This document shows, piece by piece, positions 23,080 to 37,191 of a DNA stretch of 64,000 nucleotides. The stretch covers positions 15,296,001 to 15,360,000 of the forward strand of contig NC_046676.1 of NCBI RefSeq assembly GCF_003369915.1. The letters run 5' to 3'. Source of the DNA: Drosophila miranda. Its lineage: Eukaryota; Arthropoda; Insecta; Diptera; Drosophilidae. Under the pieces are notes generated by a model. The model was given only the letters and a program-made list of their open reading frames with translations. It ran no database searches and was not told the DNA's origin. Every line of letters begins with the position of its first letter. Position 1 is the first letter of the stretch. The position numbers and the translations under genes were made by a program.

Positions 23080-24920
23080 ATGTCGCAAGGCAAGAAGCAC
23101 GTGTTGGGGTTTTCGCCCAATGGTGGTCAACTCTTTGCTTCTGTTGACGAGCTGGGAATACTGCGAGTATGGAACACAGAAACGAACACGCTGAAACAGG
23201 AGTTCACCCCGAACCTGCAGCTATCTGGCCCCTGCACAGCGCTCACGTGGGTTTTGGTGGCAGCGCAGCGGCCCAAGAGGTCTCGAAAGAGTCTGCCGAC
23301 CCAAGAGGCGCCCAGCGACCAACTCTACATTGCTCTCGGCACGCTGAAAGGCGGCGTTGTTATATATTCATTGGCCGAGGGAAAGGTAAGAATTGATTAG
23401 TTCATGGAACCACAATCCCCAGTAATGTTCTCGTACCATTGCAGATTGAACGTACTCTGAGTGGCGACAGTCACGATGGTCCAGTCACCTCGATTGCTTA
23501 CGACAACGCGGGGCTTTTGTATACCGTGGGAGCCGATTGCCGGGCACTTGTCTGGTCTTTGGAGAAAGAACGCTGCATCAGTGACTGGCAGGTTGGGCCC
23601 GAAAAGCCGCGAAATATTGTGTATCTCTCAAAGAGCCGGGCCTTGGCAGTTGGCTCGCGCCAGTTGAAGGTCTATGATGTTGATACTAAGGAGTTGGTGG
23701 AAACATTTACCGGGCACTCTGGCGAGGTTAATGCCATCAGCAGCGTTATGTGCACTGACAATGATGAATTCGTTCTGACTACAGCTCGTATGGAGAGAGT
23801 CATTTGCTTCTGGAAGATTGAGAAGAAGGGCAAAAACAAGGCCTCTTCCTGTACGCTGCTCATGGAGGATCTGTCGTACTGTTTGTCCAGCGAAGTTCAC
23901 GACGACGGACAGCTGCGGGTGGCGAGTGTGACGCGCAACGGCATCATACACATATACCTGTTGAATTTGAACAGGTACACCATTGAGATTTAAACAAATA
24001 ATACATAATCATGCTTATACTATCCGTAGTCTATCAGCCGAAAAGTTCGTTAAGCCGAAAACCTCCCTGCAAATCGTTTCGGATGGCGCCGATACGGTCG
24101 AGCCCATTCATGCTCTGGCGTCTCACTTTGTAACTGACACAAATCGTTCGCACGAGATTCTTTTCGGTTACGGAAATCGCAAACAGATACAATTCGAACG
24201 CATTACCCCTAACTATGCTGAGAAATTGAATGTTATCGTTCGCGCCGACCCGAAGAAGCTGTATGCTAAGAAAAAGGGCAAAGACCAGGCCTTGCAGGCC
24301 GCCCACAAAACTCTCGCTCCTGTAGTGAGTCAGAAGATTGTGGAGTACAATAGTGCTCTGCCGATTTCCCAGAAGAAAGTACAAAACGACGTTCCAATGG
24401 AGGCGCGCCTGCAGCACCTGCAAATCAAGGCCACCAAACAGGGTGCTGGAAAGCTGCAAACACAAAGCAAGACACAGCTTCTGATGCAGGCACTGCACAG
24501 CAAAGATCAGACGTATGTTGCTGATATAAATTGTATGCTGAAGAGCCCACTCAACAGTCTTCTATTTTAGCATGATTGACGCAGTCCTCAGTACCCATGA
24601 CACGGAGACGATACAGTTGACATTAGACCGCCTGCCGCTCGAATATGTCAACCCATTGGTGAACGAACTCTCAATACTTATACAAGGAAAGCATGCCAAG
24701 TAAGCACATATTTCGTTGAGTGCACACTGAATGGCGGATTTACTTAAGTGGCTCCTTAAATTACAGTGTTACATCAGCCATACGCTGGCTGCAAGTACTG
24801 GCCTGCACGCACACGAGTGCCTTGATGTCTGAAGACAAACAGGCATTGCGCGAAAAGTTGGGAATTTGTCTTGGTGTTGCGGAGCAGCGCATGCATTGTC
24901 TTTCGGAGGCACTACAGTAA
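23080..24920 (+). CDS. WDR43/Utp5 homologue, small-subunit processome protein
   Basis: Nucleolar t-UTP protein of the SSU processome, needed for pre-18S rRNA transcription and processing. Exons 23080-23385, 23445-23974, 24030-24512, 24571-24699 and 24767-24920 join in phase to give 533 aa. The N-terminal half is a WD40 propeller (FSPNGGQLFASVDELGILRVW; DGPVTSIAYD; GADCRALVW; FTGHSGEVNAISSV). The C-terminal part is a Utp12-type helical domain (about residues 440-533: IDAVLSTHDTETIQLTLDRL, VTSAIRWLQVLACTH). The orthologue in D. melanogaster is probably CG30349, from memory. The stop is 43 bases before the 3' end of the convergent next gene, so transcripts likely overlap. Splicing on past 24916 would enter the neighbour's antisense and is not favoured. 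Confidence 0.88.
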
Positions 24921-24963
24921 GTGTTTGGTAAATCGAAACAGTTTTATTGGCATTCAATTCGCA

Positions 24964-25869
24964 TTAGGGCTTGCCCTTATTGGTCTTTGTGGATTTCTTC
25001 GGCTTCTCCACAGTGCCGTGGCGGCACTCGCAGATCTCAGCGTAGAAGGCCAACTTGGTGTGCAGTATGGTATCAATGTAGAATCTTTGAAAAGAAAACG
25101 AGCTCTGCGAACGCTCGCCCACCGCATAGTACAGAGTGTTGTAGCCCTCAAAGCGGTATGTGATCATTACTGGATAGTGCTTCTGCACCAGCTTTGAAAC
25201 GGTTATGATGAATCGCACCTTTGCCACTGCCAGTGGGTTAGGACAGCGGGGCGTGGGCCGTGAGAAATGTGCATCGGCAAAGTAGATCTTTCCCTTGATG
25301 GGAATATCGTGTTGAATGGGGTTGCTCAGAACCGCACACTTTGTGTCTGGCGATAGCTGCCACAGGCCAATAAAGTCCTGGATCTCGGAAAGTACAGTGC
25401 TGTACTCGAATGACCCAATGGTCGTCGGTTTGCGAAGCAATCCGCTGGAGCCCGAGCTCGGACCATATTCACCCACTGCAACTTTTGTGGCAACAGTAGT
25501 GGTTTCATGCTCCCTGTCGGCAATTGTCGTCACCGTAAAATCGACCACACTGACCACGGGCTTCGGTTTTTCTGGAAGCTTGTAGCAAAACAGTCCCCGT
25601 GGATCGGACTGAACTATGGTCAGGGCTTCGCAAATGGTGGAATCGACCAAGTCCATGACGCACTGCAAGTCGGCGTCATCACAAACTGGCTTATTGCAAT
25701 GGGCCACTGCATCGGCGATGCTTGCGATATTGCCCATGGGGGAGACTAGCGCATTCAAACCGTCATGCTCATTGTCCGAAGTCCTGTTCAATCGTCGCGA
25801 ATTCATCAGAATGGAAACTTGCGAATATTTTCGCACATTTAGATCCGAGTCCGAGACGAGGTTTTCCAT
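24964..25869 (-). CDS. Unrecognised 301-aa protein, single exon
   Basis: An intact single-exon frame from ATG 25869 (MENLVSDSDLNVRKYSQVS) to TAA at 24964. I do not recognise a domain. The first third contains Ser/Asn-rich sequence and a Cys pair (NKPVCDDADLQCVMD). The middle is Thr/Val-rich. The C-terminal half has a regular beta-like pattern (KGKIYFADAHFS, VRFIITVSKLVQKHYPVMITYRFEGYNTLYYAV) and a basic KKSTKTNKGKP tail. No signal peptide or membrane segment is visible. Codon use is normal and the frame is long in a gene-dense region, so it is probably real. It is divergent from the small acidic-protein gene (74 bases between starts) and convergent with the WDR43 gene. Confidence 0.75.
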   Translation of the reverse strand: MENLVSDSDLNVRKYSQVSILMNSRRLNRTSDNEHDGLNALVSPMGNIASIADAVAHCNKPVCDDADLQCVMDLVDSTICEALTIVQSDPRGLFCYKLPEKPKPVVSVVDFTVTTIADREHETTTVATKVAVGEYGPSSGSSGLLRKPTTIGSFEYSTVLSEIQDFIGLWQLSPDTKCAVLSNPIQHDIPIKGKIYFADAHFSRPTPRCPNPLAVAKVRFIITVSKLVQKHYPVMITYRFEGYNTLYYAVGERSQSSFSFQRFYIDTILHTKLAFYAEICECRHGTVEKPKKSTKTNKGKP

Positions 25870-25943
25870 TTTAGCTTAATTTGGTGTTTTTTTATTTCAG
25901 TTAAATATATTTTGTATATGTACTGTTTAAAGTCAGATTTGTA

Positions 25944-26314
25944 ATGTCTACTCTTAGAATATCTGGACGCGTCAACCTGATCATCAGTCAAATGAAGCGA
26001 AATGCAGATAACCATTTGAACGAAAGCAACGTTTTAATTGTGGACGAAGAAGAGGAAGGTTGGTATTGTGAAATTATTCTTTACCATAGTCCCACTAAAC
26101 TAATCAACTTTTTTGTGCTTCAGATGAGCCCGCCGATACGCAGAGTGATAGCGCAAAGGGTGATAGCAACTGGAGCGATCTGGAAGACCAGAACATCAGC
26201 TTAAACAGTATTGCAGACGAAGACCTGGCAGCAGACGATGATGTGGCGGCCGATGAGGACGATCTGGCAATGACTCAAGGCTCGGACGATGACGATGATG
26301 ATTTAAGCGATTAA
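25944..26314 (+). CDS. Small acidic protein, 101 aa, two exons
   Basis: Exons 25944-26058 and 26124-26314 join in phase to a 101-aa protein. It begins MSTLRISGRVNLIISQMKR, a short basic amphipathic stretch, and then becomes strongly acidic (DEEEEDEPADTQSDS; LAADDDVAADEDDLA; DDDDDDLSD). The donor GTTGGT is weak but the acceptor TTGTGCTTCAG is good, and the second exon keeps a single acidic frame to its stop. I do not recognise a family. The two-part design suggests a small chaperone-like or complex-bridging factor, which is only a guess. It shares a 74-base divergent promoter with the 301-aa gene. Confidence 0.6.
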
Positions 26315-26753
26315 GCGACTGACTCCAATGAATCAGCGGATTAGTTTATTCCTCTATACGTTAGGTTAGGTACCATTGCAATTTCTTTATTGTCCTATCC
26401 CCCAGCCAATTAAACTAGTGCAGTTTTTCACACTGAATTCCATGCAATTTTTATTTGTGTTTATTAACTACGTGCAACAACGAATAGGGAGCCAATTATT
26501 TTTGAATTTCCGACAATAAGATTTTGTCATTAGCAAGCAAACGTAAACATTTCATTTCCAATTCCAATCTATAAATATGGTAGAATATTGTGCCAAGAAC
26601 AGGGGTTTGGTTTCTTTTCTATAGGTAGTTTGAGTATACATAAGTAGAAGCTCATCCAATAACAGCACAGGAACTACTAATAGGTGTTTTTGTGTGTGTG
26701 TTCGCGCGAACATTTTCATCTCATTTTAATTGTCAACAAATGGTCGAACAAAT
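26315..26753. other. Intergenic between convergent small acidic-protein gene and Pgi
   Basis: 3' UTRs of both genes. AATTAAA and AATAAG-like signals are present near 26406-26412 and 26511-26521. No gene seen. Confidence 0.5.
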
Positions 26754-29679
<2,926 letters not shown>

Positions 29680-31355
29680 TTTTCTTTGGGGGAGGTTGGG
29701 AGGTTTTTTTCGTTAAAAACTTAAGTTGCAAAAAAACACGAGAAAATCGCGAAACTTCACTTAAATACGGCCACTTGACACAGGTTCTTTTTTTTATAAA
29801 TCCGGAATAATTCCGGAAAACAGGCCCACAGCTTCGCCGTTATAAATATTTGATTTTATTTATTAAAAAACAGCTGATTTTTTTTGATTTTATTTTTTTT
29901 TCCAAAAATTTTACAAAGTTCCTCCAATGTCAAATGAAAAACAAGACTCAGAGTTGTCACGTCACTGGCGGTTCTTCTGACAGGGTGGTACCACTGTGAA
30001 ACTAGGGCTGCCAAGTGTCTCAACTATCGACTACTAATATCAATTGCCAATTATCGAATGGATAATATCGATAGCAATGCAATACCCTCGGGAAAAGAGG
30101 GTATTATAACACTGATGAAATGTTTGTCAATAATTTACTCAAAGATAATTTTGTAATTAAAATCTGGGAAAATGTCATTCTTCTGGGAGAGACGATTGGG
30201 TGTGAAAAACCCGATGGCCTTGTGGCAGATTATAGGCGGCTGAGCGTTCTTCTCCCGAAAGACTAAATGAACCATGCAAAAATAGGATGACTTGGTTTTA
30301 CAAGCTGGAGCGGAGTTCTTTGTTGTACCGTTAAATGTCCTTGTTTTAATTTTTGAATGTTGTGTATCCATCTAAAATCAGCTGAGAAAAACCTTTATCG
30401 ATTTCAGACTTTGATATTTCATTGAATGTGAAATACGGTCACACTGATTGCTCACACGTTGCGCTCTGCAACGAAAAAAAGAGTCGTAATTTTGAATGGG
30501 CTATAAAAAAAAGGGTATGGAAAACAGAAAAAACAGCCAAGGCAAATTGCAAGATTCCCACAAACCTCACCTCACCTTACGTATGGGAACAAAATCGACT
30601 TTTTGCCTTCAAGGTATATTAGGCAAATGGGGTGGATTTTACCTTGCATGCGTTGCACTTTCTGGGCCGTTTAGCGTGGTGTTCATACCCTCTTTTTCCT
30701 CCCATTAGCAGCAAATAACCAGTAACGAGTAACAAAAATTGTTTTACGAAAAAAAATATGCACTGCCTAAAGATGGCGACGGGCTACTTGTGTCGGAAAG
30801 AGAGGTAGGGTAGTTGTTTTTTCAACAAAAATATAGAAAACAATATAGAAGTGGTGCAAATTTCATAAACAAGAGGAGCTGGCTGTGTGTGCGTCGCAAA
30901 CCGTAGTGAAAGACGAGCAAAAGCAGCGTCGAGAGAGTGAAGTGAAACTAATACAAACATTGGCATGTTAGTGGCGAGAGTGAGCAACAAGTGTCTAAAA
31001 AACATATTGTGGTAGTAAAAAATGTTAGGAAAAGCCATCAGCCCACCTGGCTACAGGTATATTGACTGCATCTGCCATAAATAAACAGGCAAAACTGGTA
31101 GAAAAGAGCATTTCCAACCAAGGAACCGAGTCTCGCACACGTAACCCTGTGTGTGCGTAGCACGGAAGCTGTTTCTTGGCTTGGGCTGTGGCAGTGCAAC
31201 GCCAACAAAATCGGAATACTTGTTCGTATGTATGTGGTTTCGGTTCGTGAGCTGTTTTGATTTTATAAGCTAAACGGACCTATAATTTGCAGCGGATACG
31301 TGAAGCATTAGCCAGTAGAGTAAATATTCCAAAGACGTCGGGTACGTCACTGAAG
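29680..31355. other. Divergent region between Pgi and lines, with lines 5' UTR
   Basis: Contains a DRE (TATCGATAG at about 30066-30074), a mini-me-type terminal hairpin (TACCCTC...GAGGGTA near 30083-30106) and Ohler motif 1 at 30436-30446. A CA-rich 5' UTR with an intron ending at an AATTTGCAG acceptor (31292) precedes the lines start. A 78-codon minus ORF (30135-30371) has no recognisable domain. Confidence 0.55.
30436..30446 (+). promoter_or_regulatory. Ohler motif 1 (CGGTCACACTG)
   Basis: Exact match to the fly core-promoter motif YGGTCACACTR bound by M1BP, which usually lies near a transcription start. It probably marks a promoter for lines or for an upstream transcript. Confidence 0.6.
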
Positions 31356-34001
31356 ATGGACAGCACATCTGGAGCTGGATCTGGAGCCGGAGCTGGCAGT
31401 GGTTCAAGTGGCAGCATCGCCGATGTTTGCCCCTGCTCAACGGCGGCTGCCACCGCTCACAACGAACAGCCGCAGACCAAGAGACAGAAAATTGAGAAGC
31501 AAATCAAAGTTGGCTCCAAGTCATTGCCCCCCCCGCCACCGTCACCGCCGGATATACTAGATCGGCGGGATGCCCTAGATGCCAATAGCAACAACAATAA
31601 GAATCATCACCTATGCTCATCGCTGTCATCGTCCTCCACGCACTCGCTGTCCACACCCAGCAGCACCAACAACTCACCCACAACGACGCCATGCAGCTCG
31701 AGGGCAACCTCCTATGCGCAGCTGCTCAGTGTACAGAGCTTAGTCCACAATATCTTGCCACAATCCGAGCTGCAAACCGACCCAGAGGCCACGAAGGATG
31801 AAGTGGACCGCGCCGCAAAATTGCCAGCACTGCTGACCATAACCACCGGCAGTAGCAGCAGCAATAGTAGTTGTAATATTAGCAATAGGAGCACCTGCAT
31901 TGCGTCGGCTTCTTCATCGATTGATGATATGTTGGAGTTCGAGCAATCACTGACGCGCCAGTGCCTGTGTGGTGTTTCGGAGCGAACGCTTCGTAAGCCG
32001 TTCCAGTCGCACTACTCGCAGGACACAAACGGCCAGAAACGGATCGCCTACCTTAGGGAGTGGCCCACCAACAAGCTGCTGCAGTTCCTGTCCAATCTGC
32101 AGCTGCTGTTCGACATCTACTTGAAGCAGAATGCCAAGGGCTTCATTTGTACGAGAATAATGGACGTTTGTGATGCCCTCATTCGGAACGACAACAAGCT
32201 CATCGACGAGATCATCGTGCTGGCTGGCTACAACAATTCCTATGTGCAATTTCTGGCGGGACGTGTGCTAGCCGCATTTCTGGTGATTGCTAAACAGGAA
32301 CTGAATGATGAGTGGCTGCAGAAAATCGTCGACCAGCTCTTCAATTTCGAGCTTCTCGACCAGGCGGCGGTGCAAAAGATCCACTTTAGCCTGGACATTA
32401 TCAAGCGAATTGTCGAATGGAAGGATATAGAGACGCATCCGTTGGATGATGACTGGATGACGAGTACCACGGGTGTTGCTGGTGCTGCTGCGTCGTCCAT
32501 TGCCGTGCCAGCGGATGCCGCTGTAAGCTACATGCACTTTCCAGTACAGGACCAGCCGCTGGCGACCAACTACTTTGCTCTACAATTCAGAGAGGATGCA
32601 GCGGGCGATGCCGAGAGGCAGAGGGAGCCTGAAAGCAGGGATAGAGAGACGGAGAGGCGCAGGCGGAATGGCGGCCTGTACGATGATGATTCGATAAGCC
32701 CGCACCCCGCACAACCCGCATCCGTACCCGGCGGCTGTCACGTGGTCACTCTCACCGACTCCGAGAGCTTTGACACCACACATCTAAAGTGCATCACGAT
32801 ACAGAAGCTAGAGCACAAGTGGCCCACGCTGGTGAAGAACATGTCGGAGCTGATGGCTCCCACCCACCAGGACACGGCGGAGCACTGCGTTCTCAACTTT
32901 CTGCAGCTGTGGGAGAACATCATTTCGGTCAAGGCCAATCTGTCCATCGACGAGACAAGACCCTACTACGCACAGCTGGACAAGTTTGAGCTCCTGCTCA
33001 ACCACAGCCTGTCGTGCACCGTGTACAAGCAAATGCTGTGCCTGTTCAATGAGGCGCTGTGCTATGGCTCCACGCTAGCGCTGCAGGACATGCTGCCCGA
33101 AGAGACCTGCAAGCTGGCCCACCAGATCGTGTGTCATGTCCGTGGGTTTCGCATACTCGAATCATTGCCGCGACGCCAGCCGGACAATATGGTTAGCCTG
33201 ATTGGCTACAACGGCACACCCCTTGTTTATGCGAATGGTGCCATCGCCATAGCGACGATGGCGCGATCGGCGGATGCTGCAGTGCAAGATGCAGGCGAGG
33301 ATGGGGCGCCAATAGAAATGGACAAGACGCTGCTGCAGAAGATGGTGCTGCTGGTGCTAAAGTCAATTGCGGTGACAGTGAAAGAGATCCGCAGCGATTC
33401 GTCCGACTCGTCCATTGACTCGAGCGACTACGATGCATTCCAGGACATGATGCTGATCGAGCGCTCCATTCGGGATGTGCTGAGCAAGCTGGAAACGTTC
33501 ATCAAGCAGACCCTGGAGTTCCACCCGGAGTGTCATTTCAGCAAGATACTGATTCACCTATTCGACGACCAGGACGATCATTTGATTGAGGCCATGGTCT
33601 GCACCCTGGACGTGACGTCGGGCATCTCCTTTCGCAACAATGCCTTTCCCGAACTGGTGGCCATGCTGAACCCTGTGTATACGTTTCTGGAGTTCCTCAA
33701 GATGACTTCGAATAGCTCGGACCTGCTGCTGGACCTGCTGGTGAGCAACGAGACCTGCTTCCTGCTGTATCTGCTGCGCCTGCTCAAGTACATCCGCATG
33801 AACTGGACCATGTTTGTGCACAGCTGCCACAGCTTTGGCATGGGCAACGCCATGCTGGACGAGGCCATGGGCGTGTTGATCAGACTGCGCCTGCAGATAT
33901 CGCGCCTCGTCTCCCGCCAGCTCTATCCGTATGACATATCGCCGGTGCTGCGTCTGCTGGAGAGTTGCGAGAGTCTCTACGAGGGTAACGAGCTTAGTTA
34001 A
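31356..34001 (+). CDS. lin: Lines (segment-polarity/epithelial patterning regulator)
   Basis: Lines acts downstream of Wingless and in hindgut, imaginal and testis niche patterning, where it antagonises Bowl with Drumstick; the vertebrate homologue is LINS1. Single coding exon, 881 aa (melanogaster about 860). The start is the ATG at 31356 (MDSTSGAGSG), preceded by an in-frame region without ATG and a 5' UTR acceptor at 31292. The N-terminus is low-complexity Ser/Gly/Asn-rich with a basic KRQKIEKQIKVGSK stretch and PPPPPSPPD. The conserved Lines helical core follows (CLCGVSERTLRKPFQ, REWPTNKLLQFLSNLQLL, LDIIKRIVEWKDIETHPLDD), then a Ser-rich SSDSSIDSSDYD patch and the C-terminal Lines domain. 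No enzymatic motif. Intact. Confidence 0.93.
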   Translation: MDSTSGAGSGAGAGSGSSGSIADVCPCSTAAATAHNEQPQTKRQKIEKQIKVGSKSLPPPPPSPPDILDRRDALDANSNNNKNHHLCSSLSSSSTHSLSTPSSTNNSPTTTPCSSRATSYAQLLSVQSLVHNILPQSELQTDPEATKDEVDRAAKLPALLTITTGSSSSNSSCNISNRSTCIASASSSIDDMLEFEQSLTRQCLCGVSERTLRKPFQSHYSQDTNGQKRIAYLREWPTNKLLQFLSNLQLLFDIYLKQNAKGFICTRIMDVCDALIRNDNKLIDEIIVLAGYNNSYVQFLAGRVLAAFLVIAKQELNDEWLQKIVDQLFNFELLDQAAVQKIHFSLDIIKRIVEWKDIETHPLDDDWMTSTTGVAGAAASSIAVPADAAVSYMHFPVQDQPLATNYFALQFREDAAGDAERQREPESRDRETERRRRNGGLYDDDSISPHPAQPASVPGGCHVVTLTDSESFDTTHLKCITIQKLEHKWPTLVKNMSELMAPTHQDTAEHCVLNFLQLWENIISVKANLSIDETRPYYAQLDKFELLLNHSLSCTVYKQMLCLFNEALCYGSTLALQDMLPEETCKLAHQIVCHVRGFRILESLPRRQPDNMVSLIGYNGTPLVYANGAIAIATMARSADAAVQDAGEDGAPIEMDKTLLQKMVLLVLKSIAVTVKEIRSDSSDSSIDSSDYDAFQDMMLIERSIRDVLSKLETFIKQTLEFHPECHFSKILIHLFDDQDDHLIEAMVCTLDVTSGISFRNNAFPELVAMLNPVYTFLEFLKMTSNSSDLLLDLLVSNETCFLLYLLRLLKYIRMNWTMFVHSCHSFGMGNAMLDEAMGVLIRLRLQISRLVSRQLYPYDISPVLRLLESCESLYEGNELS

Positions 34002-34827
34002 ATGCAACGGAATAAACACCTGTCCTGTCCTTTCCTGTTTAACCACATGCAATTAAAATACGTAATTTATTTTAAAATTTAATGTAATAGGAGAAGCTAG
34101 CGCAAAAATCGATAAAGAAGAATCCTTGTAGAATATCCTTGAAGTGTACTAGATCTAAGCCATATCGTGCCCCTGCTGATTGCAGCCCATATTCCATATA
34201 ACTATCTCTAAATTAACGTTCCGTTCCGACTCAATAATCCAATACGATACGAGTATAAATATGTCATTAAGTTTTTTGTACACCCTGTCATCCGCTTTGA
34301 AGATCGACCTAACAATCTAGATACATAAACGTATGTAATTGTCACTGCAATGAGCATGACAAGATTGTAGCTAGCTCGTAGTTAATGGTAATGTTGTAGG
34401 TACTGAACTCCAAACTAAGCTGCACGCTAGCCTAAGATTGTTTTAATCTTGCCTTAAGTAGAATAATGTACCATAGTAATCGGCACGATGGATGGAGGAA
34501 AATACATTTTGCTCGTTCCGCCGCTCGCCGCTTGTGCAATTCGGGAAACGTGTGTACAAATTTTTGGTGTCTTCGCGATTGCATCGGCGGGTGCGTTTTA
34601 AAATACTTGAATAATACTATAGTTTAATGAATTAATTAACTAATTAACTGATTAAAAGAAACGCATTAAGAACAACAAAAAACAACACACACATGACAAT
34701 GGTTTATCCAATTAATATTGGGAAAATAATGTAGTCTTCTTTCTGGGTAGGTTCTCTTGTAATCTCTTTCAATAGATTCGATTGTCTTGTGGATCGTTGC
34801 TGAAGCATTCATGGGTGGACGCGATAG
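34002..34827. other. Intergenic/3' UTRs between convergent lines and membrane-protein gene
   Basis: AT-rich 3' UTR-like sequence with an AATAAA at about 34010 (in GGAATAAACACC) close to the lines stop. No coding sequence supported. Confidence 0.5.
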
Positions 34828-36738
34828 TTAATGACGATTTATCATACGGACGCGACGTTTCAAGTCAAGCGATCCACTGGGCACAGCATTTGGATCTACA
34901 TTTGGCGGATTAGGACCCGTGAGGCTAATAACAGAGCCGCGTCTGGCCAATTCGGAAGAGTATGGACTGCTATTTGATACATGAACTGTTTGATAGTCTA
35001 TGCTGATGGGGACGGATGAGCGGCGATTGAGGCGCGTTTCTGCAGGAAAAAACAGTTTGGCTTAGAGCTGTTTGCGTGACATACCATACCGTGACAGTGA
35101 CTGTGTGTTGTACCCGAGCGTGCTGCAGGATCTCCTGCCGGTCTGTAAGCTAACGGTGATGTGGCCCTGTGCTGATGATCGAGTGTCTTTGGGGTGCACA
35201 CGGTGTGGTATCCCTCCTCGTTCAGTGTGTACTTATAGCGATCGACCGACACGGACCGCACCTCTCCCAATAGTATGTGGCTGCGTCGGAAAATCGCCGC
35301 CTCTTCGAGTACTGTGATGAAAGGCGGGTGAAAGCGTGTGTGCGTGCAGAAAGTGAAGATCAGATAGTATCAGATCAGTTCATATGGAGATCGGCAATGT
35401 TTTCAGTAACAGTAACACCCATTTGGAAAGTCAAATAAATGAAACGCAATCTCATAGACATGGCTACATACTCATAAAGTGATCACAGGAAGCACACAAG
35501 AATTGATTTATTTTACCTTTACTTACATACATATATAGTATAGTAGGACAGAGTTTGCCAGTAAGTAATAGATACATAGACACATATATACACATATCTT
35601 ACATTCAGTACAGTTTCACACAGCACAGGAGTGAAGATAGGCAGAGTGTGAGGACGATTCAAAAACATATATCAACACACTAGTACATATAGAGTTATCA
35701 CTAAGTATAGAGGTGCCATAGAAGGATTGTACAGATCAAAAGTATACAATATATAAGGGTTTGTTTTTCTGAAATAGTCAGAAAGGTAGCTCTCACACAT
35801 GCATATGCATATATGCATGTATGAGTGGACAGTGCTTCGCAGTAGAGGAAGTTTACTAAATACACAAATAGTAGTAAATACGAGTAGAGTAGAGTACATT
35901 TAGATGTTTAAGTTGTTCCCTTATTAACCTGATCAGATGTGTAATCTCCGGCCCAGCGAGTTACATAACACCCCTAAAATTTTGGCAAAGTTTTTGGAGA
36001 AATACCTTTTGAGGCCCTCCGATCCTGTTTGTGTATTTGGGCATAGGACTGCAACGAACAACGGCGCAAGCGTTTGTCCCCTTTGTTTTGCTGTTAGTAT
36101 ACAAAGAAATCATGTAATTTTAGTACTTGTGTATTCCCATAAGTCCTACGAAGTATTATTCTTACCGATTTGTAGTGCTGATTGATGTCGGATGCTGCTT
36201 TTAGCAGCAGATAAATAAATACCAGGGCAAAGAGATATATTATGGGCTCTGCGGTGTTGCTCTTCTTTGGGGCTTCCTGTTTCTTCCTGTTGCTCTCCAC
36301 AGCTTTACCACCTCGGAGGCGCTTGCTCGCCCCGACTCCAGTTGCTCCATTTCTTGTTCGCTTGCCAGCCTTGGACTGATATGGCTTTGCCATTTGTTTG
36401 CTAGAAAGATTGCTGTCATTTTCTTGTGCGGGTTCTTTTTGGAAGATATCCAGTTTCTCGCATGTCAGGTTGTTTACTGGCTCATCCTCAATAGCTTCCA
36501 GCTGCGGGTAGCCTTCATCGGGAGAAACATCGGGGGCGTGTAGGTCGAGGGCAGCGACGCCGGGCTCGAAATAGTATCTGTAATTGCGTTGCGCCCCAGC
36601 AACCACGAGATACATTGTGCAAAGTACCATGAGGATTCCCAGCGGGACCACATGGTGGTTGTTTCTCCCTTTGCTGGCCGTCGACGAGGCCTCGACTTCT
36701 TCCTCAGAAATGAACTTTTCGGTAAATGGCGATTGCAT
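34828..36738 (-). CDS. Unrecognised two-pass membrane protein, 341 aa
   Basis: Assembled from exons 36166-36738, 36006-36048, 35114-35311 and 34828-35039. The splice sites are GT-AG and phases agree at every join (0, 1, 1). The N-terminal cytoplasmic-like tail is followed by a membrane segment (VPLGILMVLCTMYLVVAGA, about residues 31-49) and an acidic luminal-like loop with NLT and NLS glycosylation sequons. Next comes a Lys/Arg-rich stretch, a second membrane segment (PIIYLFALVFIYLLLKAA, about 165-182), and a charged cytoplasmic tail containing EEAAIFRRSHILLGEVRSVS and ending LKRRVRMINRH. I do not recognise the family. The 43-base second exon is too short for any ORF finder. Intron 35312-36005 is AT-rich with no gene seen. 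Confidence 0.72.
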
Positions 36739-37191
36739 GGTCTATCGTCTAACCACACAGAATTTGTGGTTGACTATTAAACACTCAACAATAGCTGTAA
36801 GTGTGTACCAATGATTAAAGTAGTTATTCTGTTCGAGTCGGAAAATCGATAGGGACTACTGCGACCACACGGCTTCACATCTTTCGATTGGGCAGCCTTT
36901 AGATGCCAAAAGAGCACTGCTACTCCGTTGTACAACCGAATGTACTTCTTATCTGGTATTTAACTTAATTTATTGCTTTATTTTTGCAACAGCCAAACCA
37001 CTGTTTCGGATAAAACACTCTCCACCATCAAAATTCCATACATATCTGCGTGTGTATGTCTCCCTGTACTCGTCGCACCTGCCCAATGGCATTTAGCTTG
37101 TGATGTACGTTAATTCAAATCGTGAGCCTTCGATTACGGAGTGCTTAAGACTATTTTCAATTATTTACAATCTGATGACGGAAGGTCCGCG
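36739..37191. other. Promoter region upstream of membrane-protein gene
   Basis: A DRE-like AATCGATAG at about 36843-36851 and GCGACCACACGG nearby suggest a housekeeping promoter for the minus-strand gene ending at 34828. The remainder is 3' UTR of the Sry-alpha-like gene. Confidence 0.45.

Noticed and set aside
24917-25163. Splicing of the WDR43 homologue past its stop into downstream sequence
   Set aside because: It would use antisense of the neighbouring gene; the TAA at 24918-24920 is a simpler end.
30135-30371. 78-codon minus ORF in the Pgi-lines gap
   Set aside because: No domain recognised and it lies amid repeat remnants and promoter motifs; insufficient evidence for a gene.
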